64,000 bases of DNA from Mixophyes australis (taxonomy: Eukaryota; Chordata; Amphibia; Anura; Limnodynastidae): the NCBI GenBank assembly GCA_036250195.1, contig JAVHZZ010000006.1:184523350-184587349 (forward strand), read 5' to 3'. The notes beneath the pieces are model-generated. The model ran no database searches. It was not told where the DNA came from and worked only from the letters and a program-made list of their open reading frames with translations. Positions 47,475 through 60,300 of this stretch are shown here, one piece after another. Within the stretch, counting starts at the first letter, position 1, and each line of letters starts with the position of its first letter. The position numbers were made by a program, and so were the translations under genes.

Positions 47475-50400
47475 TTAATTCATCTTTTCTTCAACCTCTT
47501 CAACCCTGGATGAGACAACCTTTCCATCCACAACTTCTTCAACAATTGTCTTCACTTTTCTGGTTTTGGTTGGATCTGAAAATGAAATGCAGATTAAATT
47601 AATAAAGATTACAGTAATCACACAGTAGATCCAATACCCCTAAAACATATTTCTCACTTTAGGAGTTTAATTTTGACCACTAAGATTACATGTTATCTAT
47701 TCTAAAGTTAAGCAGCAGTCAGGTTACTTTACTCCCTTTATGTGAGCATCTGCTGTCGAGAAAGATAAAGAAACTTGACTGAAACATCATATGTCAAACA
47801 ACATTTGAACTCAGACCTGGGGTTGGGTGTATGTCACAGTGAACTGTAGTTAATATTTCCTAAATTCAGAAGAAACTCTTACATTTATAAAATCATTACA
47901 TGTATTTTCCCATTCTGAACTCCACTTTCCACCATTTAAATCCAGCATACATGGAAGCATCTTAAAATAAATAGATTACTCAAAGTGGAATTTGCATTCA
48001 TATAATTTATAGTTAGGCAGTTAACATTTACTAGAGTCTCCTGTTACCTTTTTTGGAGTCTACAGAAGATGTCTGTGATTTGGAAGCCTGTGATTGGGAA
48101 ACTTGTAAGGAAGATGCTGATGCTGATCCTGATCCTGATGCTGATGCTGATGAAGATGAAGACTTGGATGCAGCTGAGCTACTGGATGAGGATTGACTGC
48201 AGGAAGAAAGGTTTACGATTAAAACATGTCAATGTATTTTTTGAACTTTTAATTACTTTACCAAGAGTTAGGTAGTCTGAATAATGAGTGAGGAGTTTGA
48301 AGGATATGGGTAAAGAAAGAATCCTATTGTGAAATGAATTTAATGGATGATGGGTAATATAACAAAGGAAAAAATGAATGAGATGGTAGTTTACTAGTAT
48401 TCAAATATCCACAATATACACATTTTTTATTCCTCAGTCTATAAATTACACACATTACTTTATACATCCATATGCTTCCAATACTGCTTGTTTTACACAT
48501 AAGGGTCCATCATCTCCCTTCATTACATTTAGTTCTTACTTACCCAAAATCTCCATCCAGCAGACGGCGGTATGTTTCAATCTCCATCTCTAGTCTGCTC
48601 TTGATATCAAGGAGCTCTCTATACTCCTGGCTCTGACGTTCCATGTCTGATCTGATCTGGATAAGCTGTTCTTCTAACCCACTGAGAACACTCTGTAGTT
48701 GCTGAAGTTGAGCTCCGTAGCGGCCTTCTGTCTCACCCAAGGTGTCTTCAAGGGATTTTTTCTATTTTGAGCACAGTGGACATTGTGATAAAAACAATCT
48801 AAATTCTATAGCTAATACACCATCTATTAGTACCGGATAACATATTGTTACGAAAAAACATCCATAACTGTACTTTGTATGCTTTAGACTTTGTATTTAG
48901 TTGTTTATTTTAATTTCAGTCTATTGGCTTACCATTGCTAGTTGAGATTGGAGCTCAATCTCTAGGCCTTGGAGGGTGCGTCTGAGGTCAGAGATTTCGC
49001 TCTTGCTTGATTGAACCTGTTCCACACCAGCTGAAATCTCCTTCTTTACTTCATTGCTCTGAAATGGTAAAGCATGTATTATATTGGTTTCTTTTGAAGT
49101 TCTGTTATATTAGCAATGCTACATTCATATTACAAATACACAGATGAATATGTCATGATAAACCATCTTACCTTTTGGTTGAACCATGCCTCTGCTTCTC
49201 TGCGGTTCTTCTCAGCCAATGCTTCATAATCTCCTCTCATGTCATTCAGAAGCTTAGTGAGATCTATACCTGGAGCAGCGTCCATTTCTACATTGACTTG
49301 GCCAGCAGCACTGCTACTTGCAATGCCCAACTCCTAGAGAAAGATACAGAGGAAGTTGTTCTGTGTTAAACCATAGAAAACATTTCCAATTGATCCCTAC
49401 CACATAGAAACATTTTCCCAGATTCTAGCTCCAAAATTATTTGAAGCAACCAGATGCTAACTTCTATTAATGCAAACTGTAGAAGATTATTTTACATTGA
49501 CTTAGTCAACAGTGCTGCTATTTCTAATTTGCCTTTCCTGGACATTAATATAGAAGACATTCTTATTGTGCCAGAACACTGAGAATCTCTGAAATTTACT
49601 TGATTTGAAAAATGTGAGTGCATGAGTAGAAGGCCTTCATATTTATTTACTAAATCTAGAAACTATATCTTCTCAACAACCTCTGCAGATGGTGGAATAG
49701 TTGAGGCTGGTGATACATGGATTAGTTATGAGCAACAGAGACTGGTATAATAAGGGTTATGATAAATCATTTATTTATGAAGAATTGGACATGAAGTGAT
49801 GGAGTCTCATGAAGAAAAATATTGTAGAGGACAAGGGGTTTGTGCTTTTCAAAAAATATATAATCACAGTCATTATTAAGGCCAAGAGACTGATGAAAAT
49901 GAGAAATTTAGGATTGTCTATGGTACCCATTTTGTGAAGAGTATTCTCCTATGACTGTTTTTGAAAGACAACTGTTTTAGATTGTTAGCTTTTTAAAGCA
50001 GTTTCCTTGTTCATATTTTTGTTTCTTAGATATAGCTACATGTATTGTTTACGTTAAACAGCTGTGTGGGAGGTGTCCACACTGTGCAAAATAATAATGA
50101 TAATAATAGCAAACAAAGAAATAATACATTTATATTACTCTGTCTAATACCATAATACTAAGTGAATGTTTTTGCAATAATCAACAGCAAGCAGAGAGAT
50201 GAATTCATCTTCGAAACTGCACCATGTTTTACATTTTCCGAGCAAGGTTTAAATTTTTTTTTTTTAAAAAAAAAACAACCAATCAGTGTTTGCTTTAGTC
50301 TTATAAACTATACTAGAAAGACTAAACTTAGAAACCGATTGATTGCCAAACCCCACATTATATCTTTATATTATCATATACTGATTTACCCATTTTGTTA

Positions 50401-52004
50401 TTGTGTTCTGTTTTCAGCAAGGTTACATTTTGTATTTGCTTGAAAACCTCTGAAGTAGTTATTACCTCCTCATGGTTCTTCTTCATGAAGGCAAGCTCTT
50501 CAGACAGGCTTTCAATCTGGATCTCCAGGTCTGATCTGCCCATGGTCAGCTCATCAAGGACTCTGCGGAGTCCATTTATGTCGGCTTCCACACTCTGGCG
50601 AAGAGCCAGCTCATTCTCATACCTTAGAAGAGATAAATAGTTATAAGAAGAAGAAAAATAATAAAAGAGAGAAAGTCTTCACACCAGGGGCTAGATTTAC
50701 TAAGCTGCAGGTTTGAAAAAGTGGGGATGTTGCCTATAGCAACCAATCAGATTCTAGCTGTCATTTTGTAGAAAGCACTAAATAAATGACAGCTAGAACC
50801 TGATTGGTTGCTATAGGCAACATCCCCACTTTTTCTAACCCGCAGCTTAGTAAATCTAGCTCCAGATCACGTTTAATGCTGCAAGAATCAATTCAGCTGA
50901 TTCAGGGTTGGGCCTTTATTTCATATATTATAATCCCAACTTTTGAATCAATCTAAATACACCATATTCCAATATGCCTAGTAAATTATGAACCTAATCT
51001 AACTATCATTAAATAATGAATCAGTTTATTTAATAAAAAATGTAACTCACTTCAGCCTGAAGTCATCAGCAGCCAGTCTGGCATTGTCAATTTGCAGAAC
51101 AACTCGAGAATTATCAATATTGGCAGCAAGGATCTGGAAAAGAGGAAAGCATAAAAAAGTTGGTTTTGTGTAACTTGTGTACTGTGGCTATACAGATATT
51201 TTTTACACATGATGGAAAAATCTACTATTCAATATATCAGAGTATATACATCAACCTCTGAGAAATGCTCAGAGTTGTAAATGTTTTGCTGCATGCAGAC
51301 AAAACATACATCAGAAGGATAGACTGCGAATACAATTTCTGCAGATGTAAACTTTATTTTACATGACTATATTTTATAATGCGAATAATAATATCCATGC
51401 TATTAACATATATTATTTCACACTCATACATTAGCATGAAAAGTAGCAAAAATTATAGTTTTAGTAGAAATATATTATAACATTTAAATATGTAGAACAT
51501 TTTGTTCAATTGCATATATTTAAAACTGCACAATTGACAGAACTGTACCTTGTTTCTCAAGTCTTGGATGATTTCAAAGTATTTGCTGTAATCTTTGCCT
51601 GATGCAGATGCTCCAACACTAAGTTGTTTCTCATACCACTCTCTGATCTTCACCTCCAGCTCAGTATTGGCAGCCTCTAGAGCTTTCACTTTGTCCAGGT
51701 AAGAAGCCAGACGGTCATTGAGGTTTTGCATGGTTTGTTTGTCATTTCCAGAAGAGCCACCAAAGCCACCGCCTGATCCACCACCAAAGCCTCCACCAGA
51801 GCCTCCTCCAAAGCCTCCACCAAAGCCTCCTCCAAAGCCACCACCTGAAACTCCTCCAAAGCTGCTACCACCGAAACCACCTCCAAAGCCACCACCTGAG
51901 CCTCCTCCAAAGCCACCACCTGAACCTCCTCCATAGCTGCTACCACCGTAACCACCTGAGCTAGACAACTGATAGGATGATGCAGAGCTAGACCGAAAAG
52001 CCAT
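47475..52004 (-). CDS. Type I (acidic) keratin A, 8 exons, one-base frameshift in exon 5 as assembled
   Basis: Exons are 51549-52004, 51051-51133, 50466-50622, 49172-49333, 48933-49059, 48544-48761, 48048-48196 and 47475-47575, all with GT/AG borders. Without the extra base in exon 5 (127 nt against 126 in C and B) the product would be 483 aa. The Gly-rich head is residues 1-86 (GGGFGGG runs). [19 protein letters not shown] starts coil 1A, and the rod ends in [14 protein letters not shown] Ser/Ala/Gly tail ([13 protein letters not shown]) follows, then [20 protein letters not shown] at the C-terminus. The extra A lies in GTGGAAACAGG (T run 49020-49022 on plus) and leads to a stop within exon 5. 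Every other exon is open and conserved and the promoter and poly(A) signal are good, so an assembly error is plausible. Role: acidic keratin of epithelial intermediate filaments. The orthologue is not assigned. Confidence 0.88.
50691..50866. mobile_element. Hairpin MITE in keratin A intron 2
   Basis: A palindrome with arms GGGGCTAGATTTACTAAGCTGC and the complement GCAGCTTAGTAAATCTAGCTCC (quoted in part). The inner arms carry GTTGCCTATAGCAACCAATC and ATGACAGCTAGAACCTGATT. The inner sequence is shared with 8860-9037 although the termini differ. Confidence 0.88.
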
Positions 52005-52087
52005 GGTGATATGTTAGTGGAGTCCTTCTGACCTAGGCAATTTGTTTATGATAGAAAGTGTGGATACAGTGTATGGTCTTTAGGTTC

Positions 52088-52095
52088 TATTTATA
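52088..52095 (-). promoter_or_regulatory. TATA box of keratin A
   Basis: TATAAATA on the minus strand (context CCCATATAAATAG), 84 bp upstream of the ATG at 52004. Confidence 0.8.
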
Positions 52096-52099
52096 TGGG

Positions 52100-53190
52100 C
52101 TCTAGTGGGCGTTACAGTTTTAAAGTGAACGTCCTCCTAGAGAAAAAAAAATCTGCCTGGTCAACACCTGTTTAACAGCTATTCACGATAGCTTCAGTCC
52201 ATCCTTACAGAAATTATGCAGCCCTCGGGCTGTTTGTTATATGTTGACTAGAAACTGGGAGAGGCACATTCCTTTTTACTTTAAAAGCTTATTCTACAGT
52301 CTGTCTCACCTTGCCTTCGGCATCCTCGTTTCAAATTTACTATCTTCTGTCACCTCAGGTAATTTCAGTCCTGCAAAAGGCCTCACCATTAAATGTTTAA
52401 GTCTTCTAATTTGCAGGTGAAAGTACAGGCAACACTTATAGTATAGATTTTACTCCTTAAATCTATAATGTATATGTTTGCAAATAATCTATTATATAAA
52501 AGGAGAGTTGGTGGAAGGCAGTTTTAGAGATCTATCAGCAATATTAAGATGCATGTTATAGTGTGCAAAATATTAAAAATAATTGAATATGGTTAACCTG
52601 AAATTTATTTTACTTGCTAGAAAGAAAATGCACAGTGCCACAATGGTCACACTACTGCACATAGATTGGGTCTTGGGTCCAGTTATGACCAGGAATCTGC
52701 ATGGAGTTTGAATGATTTTCTCATGATTCCTCCAGATTCTCCAGTTTTCTTCCAAGGGAAATTAGAATGTAGCCTCCACTGGGTCAGGCAGTACTATGCC
52801 ATAATGTTGCACTGGAGTGCATGCTGGTGCTTAAATACAATATAATATAATAATTAACATAGTAGTAATTGTTTCCTTTACAGCAATATTTACATAATAA
52901 AATAGAAAGGTTAAATTGTTCTAATTCCCCCCAAATAAATAAATAAAAGTTACCTGTGTTTCATTCCTATTTTTCAAATACTCATTATTTTTTAAAATGT
53001 TTCATACTACTGAATACAGAGATGTTCTAGAATTTTTTTTAAATCCAATTAAAAATGTTACAGATGTTCTACATTGCTTGTTAAGAGAGGTATTTTTGTT
53101 TGGGATAAAAAGAAGGATCCTAGGACAAAAAAAATGTACTACTTCTACATTATGTGTGCCACATTAAGAAGTTATATAAAAATAACAGTC
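52100..53190. other. 5' flank of keratin A
   Basis: No gene recognised. This is the presumed upstream regulatory region of keratin A. I cannot assign individual binding sites with confidence. Confidence 0.45.
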
Positions 53191-53194
53191 TCAC

Positions 53195-53695
53195 TCTCGT
53201 CTTCAGGACTTTCCCCTGCTGTGGAACGATCTTCCACGTTCCATCAGGTTAGCATCTACTCTTAAAGGCTTCAAGCGTGCCCTTAAGATTCATTTCTTTA
53301 TTCAAGTCTATCAGTCCTCCTAACTTTCTTGTCCTGGCTCTCTCCCCTAGTTAGTACCCCCATTTATGTGTCTCCCCCTCCCTCTAGGTTCTTAGCTCTC
53401 ATGAGCAGGGCCCTCTTTCCTTGTGTGCTCCTTCTACAGTTCCTTCACCCTCTGTACCTCTTGGCCTGCTTCGCTAGCCCTGTTTTCCCTGTTTTATTAA
53501 TCTTCGGCCTTCTTCTTGCTGATTTCTACTATCCCTTTCTCTATCTGTCAGATATAATCTGATTTGCTTTACCCTGTCACCTGTGTTTGTATATATTTGT
53601 TTATCATGTTGTGTCTTGGTTCTGTTTTCTGTATATGTAATGTACGGCGCTGCGGACCCTTTGTGGCGCCTTATAAGTCAAAGATAATAATAATA
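53195..53695 (+). mobile_element. L2/CR1-like LINE 3' part
   Basis: Codes in part for LLWNDLPRSIRLASTLKGFK then RALKIHFFIQVYQSS, the extreme C-terminus of CR1/L2-type ORF2. A 3' UTR with CGGCGCTGCGGACCCTTTGT and GGCGCCTTATAAGTC follows, and it ends in an (ATA)n tract. The same peptide block occurs on the minus strand at 60-245. Confidence 0.8.
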
Positions 53696-53991
53696 AGGAT
53701 AGATTCAATTCAGAGTGATGTGCTGCTGGACATTATTGCAATGTCTGACTGTGCATATTGCAGCCTTTTACGGTGAGTAAACGCTGCTTATTTTTCTGTG
53801 CACCTCTATGGGGAGTGAGGAAAAACGAGCAGATATTCTGTGCCAAACATCCCATTGCAAATATTGCACTGTTAAGATTCACCAAAGTGCAAAATGCACA
53901 AAGCAGATACTTTTTTTTACATCATGCACATATGTTTGCACGACATCTATTTGTATGGGTAAACACAAGGATTTGAGGGCCAACATGGCTA

Positions 53992-54525
53992 TAGCTAGGT
54001 ACACACTACAGAAAATTTCTCCAGGTGCGATATCTTTAAAGATTTTACCAACGGCTGTCCCGATCAGCAAACACATGTTATAGCATGCATACACAGCCGT
54101 CATCAATAGTAATCAAAACTTACACTAGACCTGTAGTCGTGTAAAATTGTTTAAATTTGTACACATGAATCGATATATTCATGTGTACACATTTACACGA
54201 TTTTACACGATTTACCTTCACATATGTGCTCTTAATCTGTCATAACCATCTGGTGAAAAGATTGTGACTCTGTAAACTCTATAGAAATCTGCCTACACTG
54301 CTGGTCATGAGTGCATACACACTGCAGAATTTGCCTGACATGGTTCCATCGCTTATAGAGAATTTCAGCCTGGTTATAAAATCGAATGAAACGATACGAT
54401 GGGCTTTGGAACGATAAAACATGATCGTTGGAGCGTACACACTAATGTGATATCGGATCTTACGGTTGTTTATTGTGTGATTGGCACGATAATCTGGTGA
54501 AAAACTTGCAGTGTGTACCCAGCCT
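53992..54525. mobile_element. Full-length MITE with GGTACACACTAC inverted ends
   Basis: Left end AGCTAGGTACACACTACAG; right end, read on the complement, AGGCTGGGTACACACTGCAAG. About 530 bp with internal symmetry: ATCGATATATTCATGTGTAC follows ACACATGA, and CGATTTTACACGATTTACC. Other copies are at 41210-41533 and 60870-61278. No target duplication was clear. Confidence 0.8.
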
Positions 54526-54926
54526 TTGCCTATAGGTATCTATGAGTTAACTTGCTGCAAAATTTTACATGAAAGAGTTTTGTGGTGGAAGAGACTGTTT
54601 CACAGAAGTTTGAAGTTCTGGTGATACAATTTCCGAATTTCGCCTTTGCTTTGCCTATTCCACAGAATGTAATGCCATACTGTATTTGAAAATTCCACAT
54701 AGAATCAATTAATATATTTGTTTCTGTGTTGGTGAGTTTTGAATAGTGGTAAAATGTAAACAATAGAGCCTGTAAATATATATTGAATATATATAGCATA
54801 GCATTTTGCAATAATTTGCATAATATATGCAAATAGTGATGTGATTAAAATGATAGGGCAACGAAAAGAAGTCCTGAAAACAGCAAAATGGAAAGTTAAG
54901 ATTCTTTGCAAACTGTGTATACATGT

Positions 54927-55740
54927 AGAGGACAACAAATATAAACACCCTTATAAAGTCCCTCTATAAGATGTTGGGCCACCACGTGTAGCCAATGCAG
55001 CCTGTGTATACCGTGGCATTGAGAACCACTTTGCAACAAGAAAATCACTCAACTGATGCCTGGTTAATAGGAGTACAAAATGCTGTCTCACATACCTTAT
55101 AATCTTATATTCTCAATTGGGATCAGATCTAGTGACTGAAAAGCCCAATATATATGGATAAAATCAGTATCATGTCCTTAAAACCACTGAGCAACCACAC
55201 ATGCTCTGGGGATGGGACAATGTCATCCTGGAAAAAGCCCTCTCATCAGGAAATAAATTCAGCAACATGGGGTGAAGATGAACAATTAGTACAACAGTGA
55301 TTAGGAGAAAAGTAATAGAAAATAAGAGAATGGTTGCACCAAAACTATGCCAGTAAAATGTGCCCACAACATAACCACCAGAAGTCATCACTATTGGAAA
55401 CAAGCTCTCAGGTCTGTAGGGTTCTTTAGATTGGTGCCACATGTGTACTCATCTGTTTGTCGAGAACATGCTGAAGGATGATTCATCTGACCATATCATC
55501 TTCCTGCACTGCTCGGTAGTAAATTTGCATGCACTGAGTGAATACATGGATGTTCCAATCCCTTCAAGTTCCATGATGGAGTCACCTTACACGCCTTTGC
55601 TAGTGAAACATTTGTAAGTTGAGCTGCCACTAAAGCTCCTGTCAAGTGTACCCCAACAAGAACCCCTCTTTCAAAGTCACTGAGGTCTCCTCTTGTAGCC
55701 ATGCTAGTCATAATTATTGGCAACCAGAACAGTCCAGCAT
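54927..55740 (-). pseudogene. Tc1-like transposase remnant
   Basis: On the minus strand, 55690-55600 begins MATRGDLSDFERGVLVGVHL, the N-terminal DNA-binding region of a Tc1-type transposase. Further on, 55400-55260 reads TSGGYVVGTFYWHSFGA and LHPMLLNLFPDERAFSRM, corresponding to the catalytic core block before the second Asp. Intervening frames are broken and no terminal repeats were clear. Boundaries are approximate. Confidence 0.75.
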
Positions 55741-57282
55741 TTTTTATATATGATCCTGATCATACTGGGATATTATTTACTTAATTAAAGTTAATTTAAT
55801 TAATTTGAGTTAGCACAAGTGACCGCAGATTGAACAAAGAGTCTTTTGGATAGATAGTACTCAGCTGCATCTTTGTTTAGGACAGTGATGCACAATCTAC
55901 AGCCACAAGGCCATTTTTCTGGCCCCACATGAAAGATACAGGGAGACATTGTGCACTAGGATAAAAATACTGCAATATTTTTTTCCGGTAACCCATGCTC
56001 CCCATATATCTGTCCTGCATTATACCTCTCCCTGTACCCATGCCCACAGCTGAACTGAGACCTAATCATTTATCAGTGAGGTCAGTCTGGCAGCAAATCT
56101 TCTTTATGGGATGTATCCCTGAGTCCAATTCCAATTTGATGTGGCCAGAACATAATTTGCAGTAGTAAGCAGTGTGAGACAGAATAACACTGCTACAATA
56201 AATCAAGATCTTGCTTTTAATGAATGAGTCACATCTGTGTTGAAGCCCTTGATTGCACTATTCTTATGTTCCTCATTTACTCAGTTTGCTTTTTCTGTTC
56301 ACTTCCTGTAGGTTCTTAGGATATTTAGGAAACATATATACTGTTTCTCCTAAACCTGCTGCTGAAAAATTGCACCAGTTGCTAAGATATACCTCCCAAC
56401 TGTTCTGATTTAGGCGGAACAGTCCCTCAATTGAAGTGACTGCCCTGTTGTCCCAACAGTCTGCATAATTGTCCCTGCTGCTTATCTCAGGTATGTCCAG
56501 GGTAGGGAGAGGACTCAGGAGCAGCCTAGTACTTCTAAATTGCTCGGTATGCCCCCAAAAGCAGTATAACATTGTCTTCAAAGCAGTGTGAGCATGCCCC
56601 CTTGTCCCAATACCCAGACTTGGCTCAGGCACCTATTAGGAACATTTTAAAGGAAAAAAAATGCATAAAGCCCAGTGACCCAACTCAAGGTAGCCCACTA
56701 TGGAACTGGCCCAGGGTCAAGATGCCCTCCTGACCCCCAGCCCAACCAGCCCGTGAATATATGTGCTTATTTTCATCTATTCCTTGCAAGCTGTACTGTA
56801 CTGCAAGTTTCAAGCTACACAAAATAAAAACTATTCAGCTATCTGTACAATACCATATTTCACCTTCAACACACAGAACAAGCCAAAACAGGACACAAGA
56901 TATCACATATACTCTAATCTAGAAGCTGGAATGCTGGCAGAATAATTTGAGTTGAATGCTACAAGCCCAAAGCTAGCCTTTAAAGCTAGCATAAATGCAG
57001 CACTGAAGAACCTCATGGGAAAATCTATAGTGTAAAGGGAAACAAACTTAGCATGTATAGCACTAATAAATGCATACAACTCAGAACTAGAAGGTATAAA
57101 GACAATAATGATTTGTAAATTCTTATTAAAGATAAAGAGACTAAAGTAAATTTGCAAATTACCAATTGCTGCATGCTGACAGCCACCTATAGTAACCTCA
57201 GAACAAGTTAGTAGGAAATGTCATTCTATGGGGGGAATTCAAATCTTAAAAAATCCTTGTGAGGTGCCTCTGGCACGGCCAC

Positions 57283-57284
<2 letters not shown>
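55741..57284. other. Intergenic stretch with a decayed interspersed repeat
   Basis: No gene seen. 56385-56640 contains ACCTCCCAACTGTTCTGATT, AGGCGGAACAGTCCCTCAAT and TGTCCCAACAGTCTGCATAA, resembling a repeat I associate with amphibian genomes. The exact family is not assigned. Confidence 0.4.
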
Positions 57285-57314
<30 letters not shown>

Positions 57315-57341
57315 CGAACACACACACACACACACACACAC
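57285..57341. repeat. (AT)n(AC)n compound microsatellite, left flank of the recombinase element
   Basis: TATATA run followed by CGAACACACAC up to the left terminus of the tyrosine-recombinase element. The AC run has the same orientation as the one at 60549-60616. Confidence 0.9.
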
Positions 57342-60300
57342 TTGTTTTTATTGCATCGTGAGGACCCATGTCTGGAACATGGCGCATAGGGACACCCCTT
57401 TCCCAATGCCCTGTTGACAGAACAATCGTAGGGTTATGCGTAGAAGCGGTTTGTCACCAGAGTCACCTCATGAGATTTGCACTTTGACTTTGCATAAAGT
57501 ACTGACATGAATTGCAAGATGGGGAAAGTGTCATGTATTTGGACTGTCTGAGGACATCCACATTCCCGCATACATAAATGAATAAATAATAACAATGGTA
57601 AGGAAAGTTTTGTGTATCCTGGCCGCCTGAGGACATCTGCATGCCCGCTTACACCGACACTTAACCATGGAGGCTACAGCCCTGTTCAACCACTTTGCTT
57701 CATTTCAACAAGTTTGATCCCTCTTTAAAGCTGTTATATGGTTCTTTATGTAGAATTTCACTCCCGACCAGTTCCGATCTTTGAGTATGGATGGTTCCGC
57801 CATGAGGCACGCAACACAGTCTCACTTTCCGGGCTCCCGGTATGTCTGTATAATCCTCATCAGGTGTTTCTCCACAGCCTGAGCCTCCTCTCTGTCCCAG
57901 GATTTCTTCCGCATTTCTTTGCAACCTGAAAGGAAGTAGAGTGGTCCATTATGGCTCCTCAAAATACAGAGAAAGCAAAGTTCTTCTGCCTAGCAAAACT
58001 GTGTGCTACACCTACCTGTGGAAGCCATGGCTGTGCACTGGTCCCGTGTTGCCAGGTCCATACACCGCCTCTCCTCTGACGTGGAAGTGTCGACTAAAGC
58101 CTTGGCCACTTGTCCCTCTGTCACGGCGGATTGCTCATCATCTGACATGTCGCTGTGTAGCTGGACCGGTTCTGAAAGACACAGATATGTAAATGACCGA
58201 GATAAAAGTCAAAAGCATACATCAGACATCAGATTTTCCACTTACCATCCGGATCAATGTGCATCTCCAAATTCTTGCCTTTGAATTCGGCCAGTCTGCC
58301 ACTCTCGAGAGCCATTAACAGTTTGCTGATCTTGGCGAGTACCTTCTGGGAAGCGGTAATACTGCCGGTGCACACTGATCTCGTGCCCAAGGAAGTCTGC
58401 CAACTGATCCAGTTCTGTGTCATTTAGGTTGAGGACCTTCGAGAGAGTGGCAATGTGCTTTCGAAGATTCGTGGAAGACAGCATGTGGGGATGCTTGGCC
58501 CCACAATCTCGGGCAAACAGTCATATGCAATCGGAGTCTCTGAAGTGTGACAAGGTAGCTGGTCTAGCAAACATGTAGACATTTTGTCTATCCACTCCAC
58601 ATGTGTCACGCTTTTCTGCGAGAAGTTCCATTGCAGTTTGCATGGCTGGTGTCAGCAGGATGGGAACTTTTCTCCCTTATTTTCATCAGATTTCAATGCG
58701 AGTGAAGTGCCGGCAGAGCTTCTTCTCAACCTCGGAAATAACTAGGGACACACCTTCATGGAGATCCGAGGTATCTCTTGAGGAGAAGGTAGTCAGCAAA
58801 ATTTTTGAAACTTCCCCTTCCCTTCTTCGACTGAATAAAATCACCTGTGCCAGGGTGACTTTTGCACGTAGTGCCCAGCGGTTAACTGTAGGTTCGGTGG
58901 GTAGCCCACTTCAGTAGTCTTGCTGCTTCTCATCGAGGTACAAGTGCATCTTTCTCACATCTTCCGTGAAAGGTAAGTGCTGAGGCATGCTTCAGTTGGA
59001 CTCCTTAAGAGTTTTCAAGGCAGCCAATGAGATCAACTCGTTCCATCTCACCTCATATAGCTTCCTGAAATTTTGTGTGTTTTCAACCACAGCAGGGCTG
59101 CCCTCCATCATGGCTTGGCACTCCACAATGCTCGCTATTTTTTGCAGGCCGTGTCTGATCTTGACTGCCAACGAGGGCGTCTTAAATGTACCTTTCTCCT
59201 CGTCATAACCAGCTACCAGCTTCACAGTGTCTACTACCTGCAGAAAATTCGATGGGGCAGTAAAGTCTTCCATCCTCTCCAAAGGGGTAGCTCTTCTGGC
59301 CTGTAGCAGTAGCCTGCCCATTTCTCTAAGCTTCTGATGGATGTACTCGTGCCTGCCAACATCTGATCTTACCTGGTTGAACAGATGCTGTCCCATCTGC
59401 ATAAAGCATCGATCATATTTGACAGCGAGTAAGACTTCATCCTGGGTCATGTCACTCAAGAGCTTCCAAAAACCATCACTGATGTCAGGTGGAACATGCT
59501 GAGCAAAGGCACACAGTGACTGTACTCTGTTCTTGCCAGGTGTGAGCTTCTTGCCCCTTCAGTTTAGCTTATATCTCTTCATGTGTCGTCACAGGTATTT
59601 CTTTGCAAACAAGCCCTGGCAGGCTACACTGTGCATGAAGCCTTCAGCATCCATCTGTTTGTCTGGAAGTTTGCATGGGACCAGAACACCATGGCCTGCC
59701 CTCATTGCTTCAGCATTGTGTGCAAAGTTGCCCCTATTGCGAAGATGTTCCAATTGCATACACCTTTCTATCGAGTGCTTGTGGAATTTCCGGGCCCAGG
59801 CTACTTCAGTCGCATTGTAGTGAACATGCTCCATGTGCCGGGCAATTTTCAAGAGGGGCTTCTCACAGTACATGCAGTACTGCTTTTTGTTATACGCCCT
59901 GGTGCCATCACTATTTCTGGATAGCATTTAGACAGACACTGCAACGTCTCTCCAACCCTCTGTGTTTAAAACACGGCTAGCAGAAGCTCAAAAATGGTCG
60001 TACATAGAACTCATCTCTGGGTACCTGCACTCTGCTGCGCTGGTGGGCAAAGGGGCATCATCGCTGGTGTCTGAACCACTCTCCTCCGAAGTGTCAGGGG
60101 CATACTCAACTTCACTTCTTTTTGGGCTAGAGTCGGAGCTACTGGTGGCCTCTATCATTCCTCAATGTCCCCCCTTTACCTACAGCAGCAGACGGATTCA
60201 ACGATGTCTTTACGAGCGTGGTGTACAAAGCGCGGAAAGGATGCAGTCACTTATGCTTCCTGCTCTTGCTCTGCAGTTGGACGGAATACTGGCCTATAGC

